Source: Rickettsiales bacterium | GTDB lineage: Bacteria; Bacteroidota; Bacteroidia; Cytophagales; Cyclobacteriaceae | Length of the DNA stretch: 64,000 nt | NCBI GenBank assembly: GCA_002729235.1 | Contig: PBTY01000093.1 | Location: forward strand, 1-64,000 | Direction: 5' to 3' | Shown: positions 12,860 to 23,606 of the stretch, piece after piece | How the letters are laid out: every line of letters starts with the position of its first letter | Position numbering within the stretch: position 1 is the stretch's first letter | Made by a program: the position numbers and the translations under genes | Notes under the pieces: generated by a model | Databases searched by the model: none | What the model was told of the DNA's origin: nothing | Seen by the model: the letters and a program-made list of their open reading frames with translations, nothing else

Positions 12860-15654
12860 AAAAGTGGACGCTATTTTGTATCTGGTTATGCTTTTCTCTG
12901 GCATCTTATTCACAAAAGGATTGTTTGGAATATGATGTGAATGGTGTACAGTCTTATGATTCTGTTAGCTTAACATCCTTTATCCACTACTTACATGATC
13001 AAACGACCTATAAGGTTTACATGAATGATTCGACCATTGCTGAAATGGTCGATCAGAAGTATGTCACCAGCTTATTTATTTCCAAGACAACCAATTGTAT
13101 CCAATCTGCTTTTGATTTCTTCCTGGCACCTCAGAAGAATGTATTTATAGAATATCTTGACGAGTACGTTTTTATCACGAAAGATGTGAAGCTTTTTACT
13201 GTTCGTGAATCCTTTCTCATAGATGATTCAGAAGAATTGAATGAACAAGACTCTGGTTCCAGACAAGGAAACACTGGAGATTTACTTGGCTTAATGCTAA
13301 ATCCTGAAAGTGTATCAAGACCTGAACTGATAGAATTAGGTGATCGAGCTTTATACCAAACGGATCAAAATGTGAAACTGTCAGGTTATGTGAGAGAGGA
13401 ATCTACAGGAGAACCGCTTATTGGAGTTTCTGTCCACTCTGTTAATGGCTCATCTTATACCACTACTAATCGGTTTGGTTATTATGAACTTCCAGTGATA
13501 TCCGGTAATCATACCATACAGGTTAATTACAGTGGGAAGCAACCCATTAGTCAAGCCATTCGAATTTATTCCCCTGCCTCCCTGGATTTTGAGATGATTG
13601 AGAAGGTAGTGGCCTTAAATGAAGTGGTGATATCTGCAGATAGAGACCGAAATGTTGATCAGCCAGAAATGGGTATAGAACGATTGGAAATGAGTAAAAT
13701 CGCGTATATACCTAAAGTTCTCGGCGAGAATGATGTATTAAAAGTAATTCTTGCCAGACCCGGAGTTAAATCAGTTGGTGAAGGTGCACAAGGCTTCAAT
13801 GTTCGCGGGGGTAACGCTGACCAAAACCTGGTACTATTTGATGGAGCTCCTGTTTATAACTCCTCCCATTTTTTTGGTTTCTTTTCTATTTTCAATGCGG
13901 ACATCATCGGCAGTACTGAGCTCTACAAAAGTCTCATACCAGCACAGTACGGTGGACGCCTCTCCTCCGTGTTGGACATTCGCTCACGTGTTGGAAACCA
14001 GGAAGAAGTTGCTGGTGTTGGGGGTATCAATCCCATATCAGCCAGGTTGACAGTAGATGTGCCTATCATCAAAGACAAACTCAATGTAATAGCAGGAATG
14101 AGACGAACGCATAGTTCCTGGATACTAAGCCAGTTTAAGAATACGCAGGTAAAAAATTCAGATGCTTCTTTCTATGACCTGACATTCAAGAGTCGCTACA
14201 CCATTGATTCAGATCAGGCAATCGATGTTAGTTTTTATAACAGTGGTGATGAATTCAATTTGTTATCTGATACCCTTTTTCATTACAACAACACCTTACT
14301 CTCTGGTAGATATTATTCGTCCATCTCCGATCAATTAAACCTTGATATCTCCGCAACATATAGCGGCTATGATTATTTGATTGACTATACGGAGATTCCG
14401 GAGCAGGCTTTTCAGATTGAGTTTGGAATCAAAGAACTTGGACTTAAGGCAGTTGCTGTGCAGTCGCCATCAGAAGTAGAACAACGTGAGGTCGGTGTTG
14501 AATTCAAAGGTTACTTTATGCAACCAGGTGCTATCCGAGCCAATAGCGATTTGTCTGGTGTTGGTGATTTTTCCTTGGAGGATGAAAACAGTCTGGAAAT
14601 GGGCTTGTTTGTGAATGAAAAATATGAATTCTCGAGCCAGTTATCCTTAAGTGCTGGAATCCGATATTCCTTATATGGAAATATATCATCTGTTACTTCC
14701 CAAACCTATGATGAGAGTCTACCATTGGATCAATCCACTATACAAGACACGGTAACGCTAGCGACAATGGACATTCTGTATCATGGATTAGAACCTCGAT
14801 TCTCCTTACGCTATTCCATCTCCCCTTATACCTCTTTAAAAGCCAGTTATAACCGAACCAGGCAGTATATCAACATGCTATCCAATATGGTCTCCATTTC
14901 TCCAATAGATGTCTGGAAGTTATCGGATGAATACATTCAGCCACAAATCGGAGATCAATTCTCAGTGGGTATTTACAAGAATTTCAATAAGGGAATAATT
15001 GAAACATCTGCAGAAGTATACTTTAAGAATTTCCAAAACATATTGGATTATAAAATTGGGTCTGGATTTATTTTGAATGAATCGGTAGAAACAGATGTCT
15101 TACAAGGCAAAGGACGTTCATATGGAATGGAACTACTTGTAGAGAAAAGAACTGGTAAACTGTCTGGTTGGATTTCTTATACGTATTCCAGGTCTTTCAT
15201 TAAGATAGCTTCTGATTTCCCAACAGAGACCATCAATGATGCCAACTTCTTCCCTACCAACTATGATCGACCACATGATTTCTCGTTGATATCCAACTAC
15301 AAATTGAATAGACGCTGGAGCTTTTCATTCAGTGCCAAGTATAGCTCCGGACGTCCAGGCACCTATCCGCTCTCTCAATACAAATTAGATAATAACCGAG
15401 GACTATTTTATTCTAATAGAAATGAATACCGTATTCCAGATTACTTCCGAATTGATGTGGGTGTGAACCTCGATAAGAATTTGAGAACAGTGAAAAAGTA
15501 TCATGGTTCCTGGAGTCTATCAGTTTATAATGTATTAGGCCGTGACAATGCGTATTCGGTCTATTTTACAACTACACAAACAGGTGTAAGGGCATACAAG
15601 CTTTCTATTTTCGATTCTCCAATTCCTACGATAACCTATAATTTTTCATTTTGA
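12856..15654 (+). CDS. TonB-dependent outer-membrane receptor with STN-like and carboxypeptidase-regulatory domains
   Basis: This encodes 932 aa with signal peptide about 1-20 (LCFSLASYSQ). Domains in order are a secretin/TonB short N-terminal-like region (about 25-115), a carboxypeptidase-regulatory-like beta sandwich (about 172-250, LSGYVREESTGEPLIGVSVH), a plug (about 265-390, with GFNVRGGNADQNLVLFDGAP) and a 22-strand-type barrel ending in Phe. The STN-like region suggests energy coupling combined with cell-surface signalling. No FecR or sigma-factor gene is adjacent. It is the core of an operon continuing with DUF4249 lipoproteins. Confidence 0.9.
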   Translation: MKKWTLFCIWLCFSLASYSQKDCLEYDVNGVQSYDSVSLTSFIHYLHDQTTYKVYMNDSTIAEMVDQKYVTSLFISKTTNCIQSAFDFFLAPQKNVFIEYLDEYVFITKDVKLFTVRESFLIDDSEELNEQDSGSRQGNTGDLLGLMLNPESVSRPELIELGDRALYQTDQNVKLSGYVREESTGEPLIGVSVHSVNGSSYTTTNRFGYYELPVISGNHTIQVNYSGKQPISQAIRIYSPASLDFEMIEKVVALNEVVISADRDRNVDQPEMGIERLEMSKIAYIPKVLGENDVLKVILARPGVKSVGEGAQGFNVRGGNADQNLVLFDGAPVYNSSHFFGFFSIFNADIIGSTELYKSLIPAQYGGRLSSVLDIRSRVGNQEEVAGVGGINPISARLTVDVPIIKDKLNVIAGMRRTHSSWILSQFKNTQVKNSDASFYDLTFKSRYTIDSDQAIDVSFYNSGDEFNLLSDTLFHYNNTLLSGRYYSSISDQLNLDISATYSGYDYLIDYTEIPEQAFQIEFGIKELGLKAVAVQSPSEVEQREVGVEFKGYFMQPGAIRANSDLSGVGDFSLEDENSLEMGLFVNEKYEFSSQLSLSAGIRYSLYGNISSVTSQTYDESLPLDQSTIQDTVTLATMDILYHGLEPRFSLRYSISPYTSLKASYNRTRQYINMLSNMVSISPIDVWKLSDEYIQPQIGDQFSVGIYKNFNKGIIETSAEVYFKNFQNILDYKIGSGFILNESVETDVLQGKGRSYGMELLVEKRTGKLSGWISYTYSRSFIKIASDFPTETINDANFFPTNYDRPHDFSLISNYKLNRRWSFSFSAKYSSGRPGTYPLSQYKLDNNRGLFYSNRNEYRIPDYFRIDVGVNLDKNLRTVKKYHGSWSLSVYNVLGRDNAYSVYFTTTQTGVRAYKLSIFDSPIPTITYNFSF

Positions 15655-16811
15655 AAAGCAGTTACTCACATATAGGTGTATTGGTGGTGCTGGTTAGTTG
15701 CAGCTATCCTTTTGCTTTAGAATCAATTGATGATAATAAGGTGCTGATTGTCAACGGGATAATAACAGGTGATTTAGGAAATCAACAAATTGAACTATCG
15801 TTAGCAGCTTCCTTAGACACACTATTCATCATTCCTTCCAGTGATGCCGAGGTGATTGTCACAAAGAACTTTACCGAAACGTATGTATTTCAGGAAACTA
15901 CCCCAGGAATATACAAGAGTATAGACCCTTTCAAAGGAGAAGTGGGCGACCAGTTTGAGCTAACAATAAATTATCCTTCAGGGGAAAGTTATAAATCAGA
16001 GGTGGTGACTCATAAACCTACTGTCCCTATTGATTCCATTGCCGCAGTTTATTCAACCAATAATGATATTGGAGGTGTTGAAGTGCGGGTTATTTCTACC
16101 AGAACAAATGAGGCTGTGAAGTATTTGCGATGGACCTATGATGAGACTTACGAAATCAAAGTTCCTTTTGCCTCCTTGTTTAGGTGGGTTGGTGGAAACA
16201 AGGCTGTAACTCGAGATACGACAGAACGAGTAGAAACTTGTTGGCGAACAATAAAAGGAGAAAATGTTTTCATTCGGGACTTGAATACGACAGCTGTTGA
16301 TGGACAATTGGGTTTACCAATACGTTTCATTGAAAATGATGCCGTGGAGCTACGGCATAAGGTTAGTTTTTTGGTGACTCAGTACACCGTTGATTTTACG
16401 GGCTATTCATTTTGGAACACATTTGATCGGATCTTAAGTGAGAATGGTTCGCTAGCAGACGTGCAACCTGGCAATCCTGTTGGAAATATTTATTCTGAGG
16501 AAGGTCATGCTGTGATAGGCTATTTTGATGCTTCTGACATAGCTCAAAAACGCGTATTTATCAAACCATCAGATTTTGAAGGACAGTTTACAACTTCCAA
16601 GTTTGATTGGGATCGTTGTATACAGCGCAAGGTAAGAATTGATACTCTGGGAAAATGGATGACCGAGGTAGGTGAAGAATATTATACCCTCTACCGGGAG
16701 TTAGATAAACCAGGTAATCCGCCATCTGTTTGGGGGTATACCTATGTGCTGAAGTCATGCGGTGATTGTAGAGTTTATGGAACCAATTCAAAACCAGAGT
16801 TTTGGCAATGA
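15651..16811 (+). CDS. DUF4249 lipoprotein (copy 1)
   Basis: This is a 386-aa lipoprotein starting at TTG 15651, which overlaps the TGA of the receptor gene. No ATG precedes the lipobox (VLVVLVSCSYPF), so TTG is the likely start. The early motif KVLIVNGIITGDLGNQQIEL is typical of DUF4249, a Bacteroidota family encoded next to TonB receptors and thought to sit on the cell surface as a receptor partner. The C-terminal block SCGDCRVYGTNSKPEFWQ carries a Cys pair. The next gene is a close paralogue. Confidence 0.85.
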   Translation: MKSSYSHIGVLVVLVSCSYPFALESIDDNKVLIVNGIITGDLGNQQIELSLAASLDTLFIIPSSDAEVIVTKNFTETYVFQETTPGIYKSIDPFKGEVGDQFELTINYPSGESYKSEVVTHKPTVPIDSIAAVYSTNNDIGGVEVRVISTRTNEAVKYLRWTYDETYEIKVPFASLFRWVGGNKAVTRDTTERVETCWRTIKGENVFIRDLNTTAVDGQLGLPIRFIENDAVELRHKVSFLVTQYTVDFTGYSFWNTFDRILSENGSLADVQPGNPVGNIYSEEGHAVIGYFDASDIAQKRVFIKPSDFEGQFTTSKFDWDRCIQRKVRIDTLGKWMTEVGEEYYTLYRELDKPGNPPSVWGYTYVLKSCGDCRVYGTNSKPEFWQ

Positions 16812-17947
16812 TTAGGAACGTGTTATATATCGCCCCTCTGATCCTTTTGATCAGCTGTAGTTATCCTTATCCTATTGAATCAATTGGCTTCGAAAAGGCT
16901 CTTATTGTCAATGGGTTAATAACAGGTGAATCAGTAAATCAGCGAATAGAATTGTCAATGGCCTCAAGATTGGACACATTATTCATGACTCCCTCCAGAG
17001 ATGCCGAAGTTATCGTAACCAAAAACTTTACTGAAAGCTTTACTTTCGAAGAGACTGGAGCTGGAATATATCAAAGTATTGAGCCTTTTAAAGGAGATGT
17101 TGGTGATCAGTTTGAATTATCCATAAGCTTGTCATCCGGCGAAAGCTTTAAATCTGAGGTAGTGACTCACAAGGAAGCAATGCCTGTCGATTCAATTGCT
17201 GCCATATACACAAATAAGAATGGTACAGGAGGAATAGAAATGCGGGCAATTTCCACCAGAACTTCCAATGAAGTGAAGTATTTGCGATGGACCTATGATG
17301 AGACATATGAAATCAAAGTGCCTTTCGCATCTTTATTCGAATGGCTTGGTGGAGATAAAACCAAAATCAGAGAACCTACCGAACAGGTAGAGACTTGCTG
17401 GCGTACATTAAAGGCAGACAAGTATTTTGTTAAGGATCTTAAGTCAACAGCTATTGATGGGCGACTAGCAGTACCTATCCATTTTATTCCAAATGAAGCT
17501 GTTGAGCTACGTCATAAAGCCAGTTTTTTAGTTTCTCAATACACATTAGATTTTTCTGGTTATTCCTTTTGGAACACTCTTGATAGGCTTATATCGGAGA
17601 ATGGTTCTTTAGTTGATGTGCAGCCAGGCAATCCAGTAGGGAACATCTTCTCGAAAGGAGACCATGCGGTTATAGGTTATTTCGATGCGTCTGATGTATC
17701 CGAAAAACGTGTATTTATTGAACCATCGGATTTTGAGGGTAAATTCATTACGTCCAGATTTGATTGGGATCGCTGTGTACAAAATACGATTTCGACTAGA
17801 GAACTTGAAAACTTTATGAAGAATGGAGGTTCTGAAAACTATGTACTGTATCGACAATTGGACCCTGGTGGATTTACCTACGTATTGAAATCATGTGGTG
17901 ATTGTAGAGTTTATGGTACTAACACGAAACCAGAGTTTTGGCAATGA
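16808..17947 (+). CDS. DUF4249 lipoprotein (copy 2)
   Basis: This is a 379-aa lipoprotein; ATG at 16808 overlaps the TGA of copy 1 as ATGA. Lipobox LILLISCSYPY. It aligns with copy 1 over its whole length, sharing for example YLRWTYDETYEIKVPFASLF and the ending KPEFWQ. A tandem duplication within the operon is clear. The copies differ most in loops and near residues 330-350, where copy 1 has an insertion, which suggests divergent ligand contacts. Confidence 0.87.
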   Translation: MIRNVLYIAPLILLISCSYPYPIESIGFEKALIVNGLITGESVNQRIELSMASRLDTLFMTPSRDAEVIVTKNFTESFTFEETGAGIYQSIEPFKGDVGDQFELSISLSSGESFKSEVVTHKEAMPVDSIAAIYTNKNGTGGIEMRAISTRTSNEVKYLRWTYDETYEIKVPFASLFEWLGGDKTKIREPTEQVETCWRTLKADKYFVKDLKSTAIDGRLAVPIHFIPNEAVELRHKASFLVSQYTLDFSGYSFWNTLDRLISENGSLVDVQPGNPVGNIFSKGDHAVIGYFDASDVSEKRVFIEPSDFEGKFITSRFDWDRCVQNTISTRELENFMKNGGSENYVLYRQLDPGGFTYVLKSCGDCRVYGTNTKPEFWQ

Positions 17948-20079
17948 TTAAAAGCTTATTATATACAGTCGGATTGATCATTGCGGTCTTATGTTTCTCA
18001 CAAGAAAAGGAGCATATTTATTCTGTCGATGACTATTCAGAAAAGACATGTATGATCTTAGACCTTAATGAGTATGTAATCGGAGAAAATATACACTATC
18101 ACATTTTTCATGTCCAAAGCAATACTTTTGGAGAGCCGCTGAGCAAGATTGTATACATCGATGTGAAAGACCGAAATGATAGTCTTATTTTACATGAGGT
18201 TGTTAAACTCATTGATGGTGTCGGTGAAGGAGACATGTACATTCCATCCTCCATCAAAACGGACAATTATAAAGTAATTGCCTACTCCAAATGGAACATG
18301 AGTCAATACTATGGGTTTGATGAAACAATAATTACCATTATCAATCCTCTAGAACCGTATAAGAACCCTTCTTCTTCCAGGGAACAATCAATGAAGTGGT
18401 GGATATATGGGAATAAATTAACTGCTAACCTCCCTGCTCAAATTATTTATTCGCTCGACAATCAGAAGCCCTCTTTAAAATTGGATTTGATTACTGGTGA
18501 AGGAGAAATCGTACAATCTATTCAAAACCCTGGCCAGTCAAATGAAATCCGATTTACTCCGAAGATTGGTCAAACTTATTTGTTGAGGTTAGTTGATCTA
18601 ACCAATGGTTCAGGTAAGGATTACAAACTTCCTGAAGTGAGTTTAGCAGGGATATCCCTGGTTGAATCTCATGATTCATTAATCTTCAGGTTTTCATCAT
18701 CGATAGTCCCAAAAGAGATTCAGGTAAATGCTTTGGCTAGGCCTGAGAAGGTAAGATTCTCTCCATCAAATGATCACTCTATTACGATCCCATCAGCATC
18801 CCTCCAAGCTCTTAATCAAAGTCGTTATATTGAGTTGAATGCTATTCATTGGAGTAATCAGGTTGAGTTTCTGGGTTTATTTCAAAATGCAGGATATCAA
18901 AAAGGATTAACTGAAATACTCAATGTGCAGTCTCGCGATTCGCTGCAATTAAATCTGGAAGAATTCATGGACACCATTTCAGGTAAGGTGTCGATTTCTA
19001 TTTCTAAGAAAGAGCAATTAGCAGATACTCCTAACCGAACCATACCAGACATATTGAATATGAATGGACAACAACTTGCTATGCCTGCATCCACTAATTA
19101 CATGATAATGCAGCGAGAAAGTAGATCAATAGCACTAAATGAGAGTAGTCTCCCTGATTTTAGAGGATGGTTGATAGAAATGGAGTCTTCAGATAGCTCA
19201 ACTTTAGCAAGTCCTAAATCCGAGTATTTTATTACTTCAGGAATATCTGAGGAAAAATCAACGTTTTACAATTACAACATTGACTATTTAAGTGAAGGCC
19301 CCTACTATTTCAATTCAACAGATATAGATACTTTAATGAGTTTTAAGTCGAATAAGACACCTTTAAAAATCCCTACCTTAAAATTGAACAAAGAAGACAT
19401 ACCGTACATCAATCGTCGCATGATGGAAGTTCAGGTGGGATTGTACTGGGATATCAATAATTATAAAACCATCCAAAACAAGCCTCACACTGCCTTCTAT
19501 GGAATGACAGATGATCAATATCGGACTGATGAATACATTTCTTTAAGCTCTATTAGAGAGTTCATCATGGAGGTAATCAGGAATGTTCGAGTCATTCAAA
19601 GAAACAAACAAAATCCATCGATCAGCATTTCTACAATTGATGGAATAGAGCTAACTAATCAACCACTTGTTCTAATCAATTACCTGCCAGTAAATAATCT
19701 GCAGACTTTTCTTGATATCCCATCTGATGACGTAGAGTCTGTTGATCTGGTTCGCAGGACCTACAACTACAACGACTCTCAATTCGGTGGAGTGATAAAC
19801 TTTATTATGAAACCAGATAGGAAAGGCCAGATAGAACGATTTGGAATTAAAACCGATCTGAATATTGATTCTGGTACTAAAAATTATCTTTTGGATGACT
19901 TTTCATACAAACCAGATTTTAGAAGAAATCTTTATTTTGACCTCACCACTATAGATCCGGATACCAAAACCATTTCCATTGTCCCTTCGCTTCTAAGTGG
20001 TGCTTATGTGCTAAAAGTGAATGGATTATCCAGTAGCAATACTCCGTTTTACTTTGAAAAGGAAATAGTTGTCAAATAA
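17944..20079 (+). CDS. Macroglobulin-type exported protein with a C-terminal plug-like domain
   Basis: This encodes 711 aa from ATG 17944, again ATGA-coupled. The signal peptide ends near CFSQ (about 20). The N-terminal region (YVIGENIHYHIFHVQSN, SGIYx-type strands) resembles MG-like beta sandwiches of alpha-2-macroglobulin relatives. Residues about 535-630 (ISTIDGIELTNQPLVLINYL, then VESVDLVRRTYNYNDSQFGG) resemble a TonB-receptor plug, yet no barrel follows. Such barrel-less proteins occur in Bacteroidota TonB operons. A periplasmic or outer-membrane role in handling large ligands with the preceding receptor is inferred. Confidence 0.7.
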   Translation: MIKSLLYTVGLIIAVLCFSQEKEHIYSVDDYSEKTCMILDLNEYVIGENIHYHIFHVQSNTFGEPLSKIVYIDVKDRNDSLILHEVVKLIDGVGEGDMYIPSSIKTDNYKVIAYSKWNMSQYYGFDETIITIINPLEPYKNPSSSREQSMKWWIYGNKLTANLPAQIIYSLDNQKPSLKLDLITGEGEIVQSIQNPGQSNEIRFTPKIGQTYLLRLVDLTNGSGKDYKLPEVSLAGISLVESHDSLIFRFSSSIVPKEIQVNALARPEKVRFSPSNDHSITIPSASLQALNQSRYIELNAIHWSNQVEFLGLFQNAGYQKGLTEILNVQSRDSLQLNLEEFMDTISGKVSISISKKEQLADTPNRTIPDILNMNGQQLAMPASTNYMIMQRESRSIALNESSLPDFRGWLIEMESSDSSTLASPKSEYFITSGISEEKSTFYNYNIDYLSEGPYYFNSTDIDTLMSFKSNKTPLKIPTLKLNKEDIPYINRRMMEVQVGLYWDINNYKTIQNKPHTAFYGMTDDQYRTDEYISLSSIREFIMEVIRNVRVIQRNKQNPSISISTIDGIELTNQPLVLINYLPVNNLQTFLDIPSDDVESVDLVRRTYNYNDSQFGGVINFIMKPDRKGQIERFGIKTDLNIDSGTKNYLLDDFSYKPDFRRNLYFDLTTIDPDTKTISIVPSLLSGAYVLKVNGLSSSNTPFYFEKEIVVK

Positions 20080-20098
20080 AAACCGGGCAAGGTTCTGT

Positions 20099-21340
20099 TT
20101 ATGAATTAGGTGTCCCAAATCTTGAAAAGCTCATAGCCATAATCAACCCAAGGCAACTAAACCCTGCCAGTAGGAGAAATAGATACTGATGACCTAAAGG
20201 ACCAGGGTTATTGTCCAGAATGACTCCCATCACAGGCCCCATAAATACATCTGGTGTATATCCGACTACAGAGACTAATCCAGCGGCACTCCCAGTAATG
20301 GAAAGAGATACATCAGTCTCCTCAAATAAAGCGTAATAAATTCCTCGAATTCCATAAATGGCCACGCTGGTTATGGTCAAAGTAATTAGAACAAACACGG
20401 AAGTATTGACTAAATAACCACTAGATATCAATAAGCTACCTCCTATCATGATTACAAAACAAACAGAAATAGTTTTGGATGTAAGCCATCTGTCGGCAAT
20501 GATTCCACTAAAAATGGCTGCTAAAGGCCTTGCCCAAAAGGTGATTGCTGCCAGTTTAGCTGATTCAATATCATTATAGTTTAACGTATCACTTGCATAA
20601 AGAGAGAAATCATCGGTGCATTTATAACCAACATAAGCACACATCACAATCACCGAATGCATCCAAATAGCAGGTTTTTGCATTACTCGTTTGACACCTT
20701 TTAAACTTATGTGTGGGAATAAATTACCGGCCTGATCATCTTCAATAAAAAAATATGCCACTAATGCACAAATCAAAGTGATAGCAGCAAAGGTCAATAT
20801 AATGTTTTGCATGGCAGTATTCATATCTTCCAAAGGTGCATTATCTGCATTCTCACCAAGGAAGAACTCCAACAGAAACACCGATGAGATGGCCATTATC
20901 GCTGCCAGGGTTCCTCTACCAGCATCAACCAACCCAAAGGCTTTTCCTTGTCCTGTGTGCAGTCCTAGATGACGCTGAGCTTTGACGAATGATGACCAAA
21001 ACAATAGAATAGTCGATGCTCCCCAAAAGCCATAAAGAATGGTTAAGGATAAGGCAGAAGGAATGGTATACAACCACAGTCCACCCAGAGAAGTGATCAC
21101 CAAGGCAAATGGGATAAGTTTTTTAGATGAAAATCGATCAGCTATAGGCCCCCCTAGAAAATATGAGAGCATTGCAACGAAACCATATGCAGAGAATGCG
21201 GTTCCCAGTTCTAGATTGGTTAGGTTAAAGACAGTTAAAAAGGTGGGTCTAAAGATTCGAACGATCACAAAAGGTAGAATAAAAACCACCTCTCCTACAA
21301 TCATCAATGCGATTAAAACGAAGATATCTTTAAGCTTCAT
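20099..21340 (-). CDS. MFS transporter
   Basis: This is a 413-aa integral membrane protein with about twelve hydrophobic helices. The loop 2-3 signature GGPIADRFSSKKLIP near residue 64 is typical of the major facilitator superfamily. Substrate cannot be read from the sequence; an organic anion or sugar phosphate is possible. It converges with the macroglobulin-type gene and is close to DUF779/aldehyde dehydrogenase on the same strand, so import of a precursor of the aldehyde is conceivable. Confidence 0.85.
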   Translation of the reverse strand: MKLKDIFVLIALMIVGEVVFILPFVIVRIFRPTFLTVFNLTNLELGTAFSAYGFVAMLSYFLGGPIADRFSSKKLIPFALVITSLGGLWLYTIPSALSLTILYGFWGASTILLFWSSFVKAQRHLGLHTGQGKAFGLVDAGRGTLAAIMAISSVFLLEFFLGENADNAPLEDMNTAMQNIILTFAAITLICALVAYFFIEDDQAGNLFPHISLKGVKRVMQKPAIWMHSVIVMCAYVGYKCTDDFSLYASDTLNYNDIESAKLAAITFWARPLAAIFSGIIADRWLTSKTISVCFVIMIGGSLLISSGYLVNTSVFVLITLTITSVAIYGIRGIYYALFEETDVSLSITGSAAGLVSVVGYTPDVFMGPVMGVILDNNPGPLGHQYLFLLLAGFSCLGLIMAMSFSRFGTPNS

Positions 21341-21386
21341 TGTTCCGCAACTTAAGGGTTATTGTGCGGAAAAGGTATGTTTGAAA

Positions 21387-21755
21387 TTAAAATCGCCCTT
21401 CTTCTTTCAAAGCAGCAAGTTCTTCATCAGTTAATAGTCTGAATCTGATTAGAAACCGAATGCCCATGGGAATCTCTAGTGAAAAGCTACTGCCTCTGCC
21501 TTTGGTAATATCCAGGGTTAAATGAGTGTGCTTCCAATACTCATATTGGTCTTTGGACATGTAAAACGGACAACCATCCACATGATCTAATAGCACATCG
21601 CTCTCTCCGACTTTAAAGTCTCCATTTTCAAAGCACATTGGTGACGAACCATCGCAGCATCCACCACTCTGATGAAACATGAGGTCCCCATATCTTCCTT
21701 TAAGATCTTCGATAGCAGCAGAAGCTGCTTTGGTAATTCCTATTCTTTCTGTCAT
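21387..21755 (-). CDS. DUF779 protein
   Basis: This is a 122-aa cytosolic protein with the family signature HQSGGCCDGSSPMC near residue 28 and a second block DGCPFYMSKDQYEYW near residue 60. DUF779 genes are habitually next to NAD-dependent aldehyde dehydrogenases, as here, and may help maturation or protection of the dehydrogenase; the biochemical role is not settled. A terminator-like hairpin lies between it and the dehydrogenase, so expression may be partly independent. Confidence 0.88.
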   Translation of the reverse strand: MTERIGITKAASAAIEDLKGRYGDLMFHQSGGCCDGSSPMCFENGDFKVGESDVLLDHVDGCPFYMSKDQYEYWKHTHLTLDITKGRGSSFSLEIPMGIRFLIRFRLLTDEELAALKEEGRF

Positions 21756-21880
21756 TTTGGGTTGTTTATTTGAATTCGCTTGGGATAATAATAACGTTAT
21801 TGATTCCCTTAATAATCATTTCAAATTATTGTCATCAATAGGGTTTACTCATTGATTCAGGGAGTGACGACCAAGTAAAA

Positions 21881-21909
21881 ACATGCCCAATCCGATGGAT
21901 CAGGCATGT
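21881..21909 (-). terminator. Rho-independent terminator of the aldehyde dehydrogenase gene
   Basis: ACATGCC (21881-21887) pairs with GGCATGT (21903-21909), with a nested ATCC/GGAT pair inside. On the minus strand the stem is followed by TTTTTA, as expected for the end of the minus-strand dehydrogenase transcript. Confidence 0.7.
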
Positions 21910-21928
21910 CAACAACATTAGTCAATAG

Positions 21929-21947
21929 GTTCGGTAACCAACCGAAC
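21929..21947. repeat. Perfect 7-bp hairpin downstream of the dehydrogenase gene
   Basis: GTTCGGT and ACCGAAC pair around AACCA. No T-run follows on either strand. It may assist termination or be a protein-binding site. Confidence 0.35.
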
Positions 21948-22016
21948 TCCCTTTACCCTGACAATGATTCAATAAGAAGTCATTCGTCAATGGGTCTAAC
22001 CTATGGATTAGAATTT

Positions 22017-23546
22017 TTAGAAGAATCCAAGCTTCTTCTTATCGTAGCTGATCAACATGTTTTTAGTGTTTCTGTAGTGATTCAGCATCATTTTATGTGT
22101 CTCTCTGCCAAAGCCAGACTTCTTGTATCCTCCGAATGGAGCATGTGCTGGATACGCGTGGTAGCAGTTCACCCACACTCTACCTGCCTTGATTTCTCTT
22201 GGCATTTTGTAGATTTCATGAGCATCTCTTGTCCAAAGACCTGCACCCAGACCATAAAGGGTGTCATTAGCAATTTCTAGTGCATCATTTACATCTTTGA
22301 AAGTAGTAACTGATGTCACTGGACCAAAGATTTCCTCCTGGAAGATTCTCATTTTGTTGTGACCTCTGAAGATGGTTGGCTGGATATAATATCCATTTTC
22401 CAAGCCACTGTTTAGATTAGCAGCTCCACCACCACAAAGTGCTTCGGCTCCTTCTTTCTTACCAATATCCATGTAGCTCAAGATCTTCTCAAATTGATCG
22501 TTAGAAGCTTGTGCTCCCATCATCACAGATCCATCTAAAGGATGTCCTAATTTGATAGCTTTAGTGCGCTCCACCACTCTTTCCATGAAACGATCGTAGA
22601 TTGAGTCGTGAACTAGTATTCTTGATGGACAAGTACATACTTCACCTTGATTCAATGCAAACATTACTGCACCTTCCACACATTTGTCAAAGAAGTCATC
22701 ATCAGCATCAGCGATAGATGGCATGAAGATGTTTGGTGACTTACCTCCCAATTCCATGGTTACAGGAATCAAGTTTTCAGAGGCATACTGCATGATCAAA
22801 CGTCCAGTAGTTGTTTCACCTGTGAAGGCCACTTTAGCTACTCTGGAAGATGTTGCCAATGGCTTACCAGCTTCTGGTCCGAATCCAGAAACGACGTTGA
22901 TTACCCCTGGAGGAACCACATCAGCAATAAGCTCCATCAATACCATAATTGATGTTGGAGTTTGCTCAGCTGGTTTTACTACAGTTGTACAACCAGCAGC
23001 CAAAGCCGGAGCTATTTTCCAGGTCGCCATTAACAATGGGAAGTTCCATGGAATAATTTGTCCAACCACACCTAATGGCTCCTGAAGGTTGATACTTACG
23101 GTGTTTTCATCATGCTCAGACATGGTACTTTCATCACCTCTAATCACTCCAGCAAAGTATCTAAAGTGATCCACACAAAGAGGTAAATCAGCAGCTCTAG
23201 TCTCTCTTAGTGCTTTCCCATTGTCAATTGTTTCCACTCTGGCAAGCATCTCCAGGTTGTCCTCAATGACATCTGCGATTTTAAGCAATACATTGCTTCG
23301 GTTTACGGCTGATTCTTTCGACCAGGTAGCGAATGCTATGTGAGCTGCATCCAATGCTTTTTCGATATCAGCTGCATTACCTCTAGCTGATTGAGTGAAT
23401 ACCTTTCCATCGATGGGGCTGATGTTGTCAAAGTATTCTCCGGAGCTAGGCTTTACCCACTCACCTCCTATAAAATGTTCATATTGCGACTTGATTGCCG
23501 GCCGCTCGACTGCTTGATAAGCATCTGTTAAAGTTTCCATACTCAT
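22017..23546 (-). CDS. NAD-dependent aldehyde dehydrogenase
   Basis: This is a 509-aa cytosolic enzyme that oxidises an aldehyde to the acid with NAD(P). Family landmarks: [20 protein letters not shown] near residue 165, the glycine-rich FTGETTTGR near 240, the general base Glu in [11 protein letters not shown] near 262, and the nucleophile in [11 protein letters not shown] near 300. It resembles the ExaC/AldB acetaldehyde dehydrogenase branch. The neighbouring DUF779 gene and the divergent AraC regulator support an inducible aldehyde-detoxification or alcohol-oxidation unit. Confidence 0.93.
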   Translation of the reverse strand: MSMETLTDAYQAVERPAIKSQYEHFIGGEWVKPSSGEYFDNISPIDGKVFTQSARGNAADIEKALDAAHIAFATWSKESAVNRSNVLLKIADVIEDNLEMLARVETIDNGKALRETRAADLPLCVDHFRYFAGVIRGDESTMSEHDENTVSINLQEPLGVVGQIIPWNFPLLMATWKIAPALAAGCTTVVKPAEQTPTSIMVLMELIADVVPPGVINVVSGFGPEAGKPLATSSRVAKVAFTGETTTGRLIMQYASENLIPVTMELGGKSPNIFMPSIADADDDFFDKCVEGAVMFALNQGEVCTCPSRILVHDSIYDRFMERVVERTKAIKLGHPLDGSVMMGAQASNDQFEKILSYMDIGKKEGAEALCGGGAANLNSGLENGYYIQPTIFRGHNKMRIFQEEIFGPVTSVTTFKDVNDALEIANDTLYGLGAGLWTRDAHEIYKMPREIKAGRVWVNCYHAYPAHAPFGGYKKSGFGRETHKMMLNHYRNTKNMLISYDKKKLGFF

Positions 23547-23606
23547 TTTTAAAGTTGTTGTTATTAAAAGCGTTCTCTAAAAGTCTTCTAATATTTTCTA
23601 CTTCAA

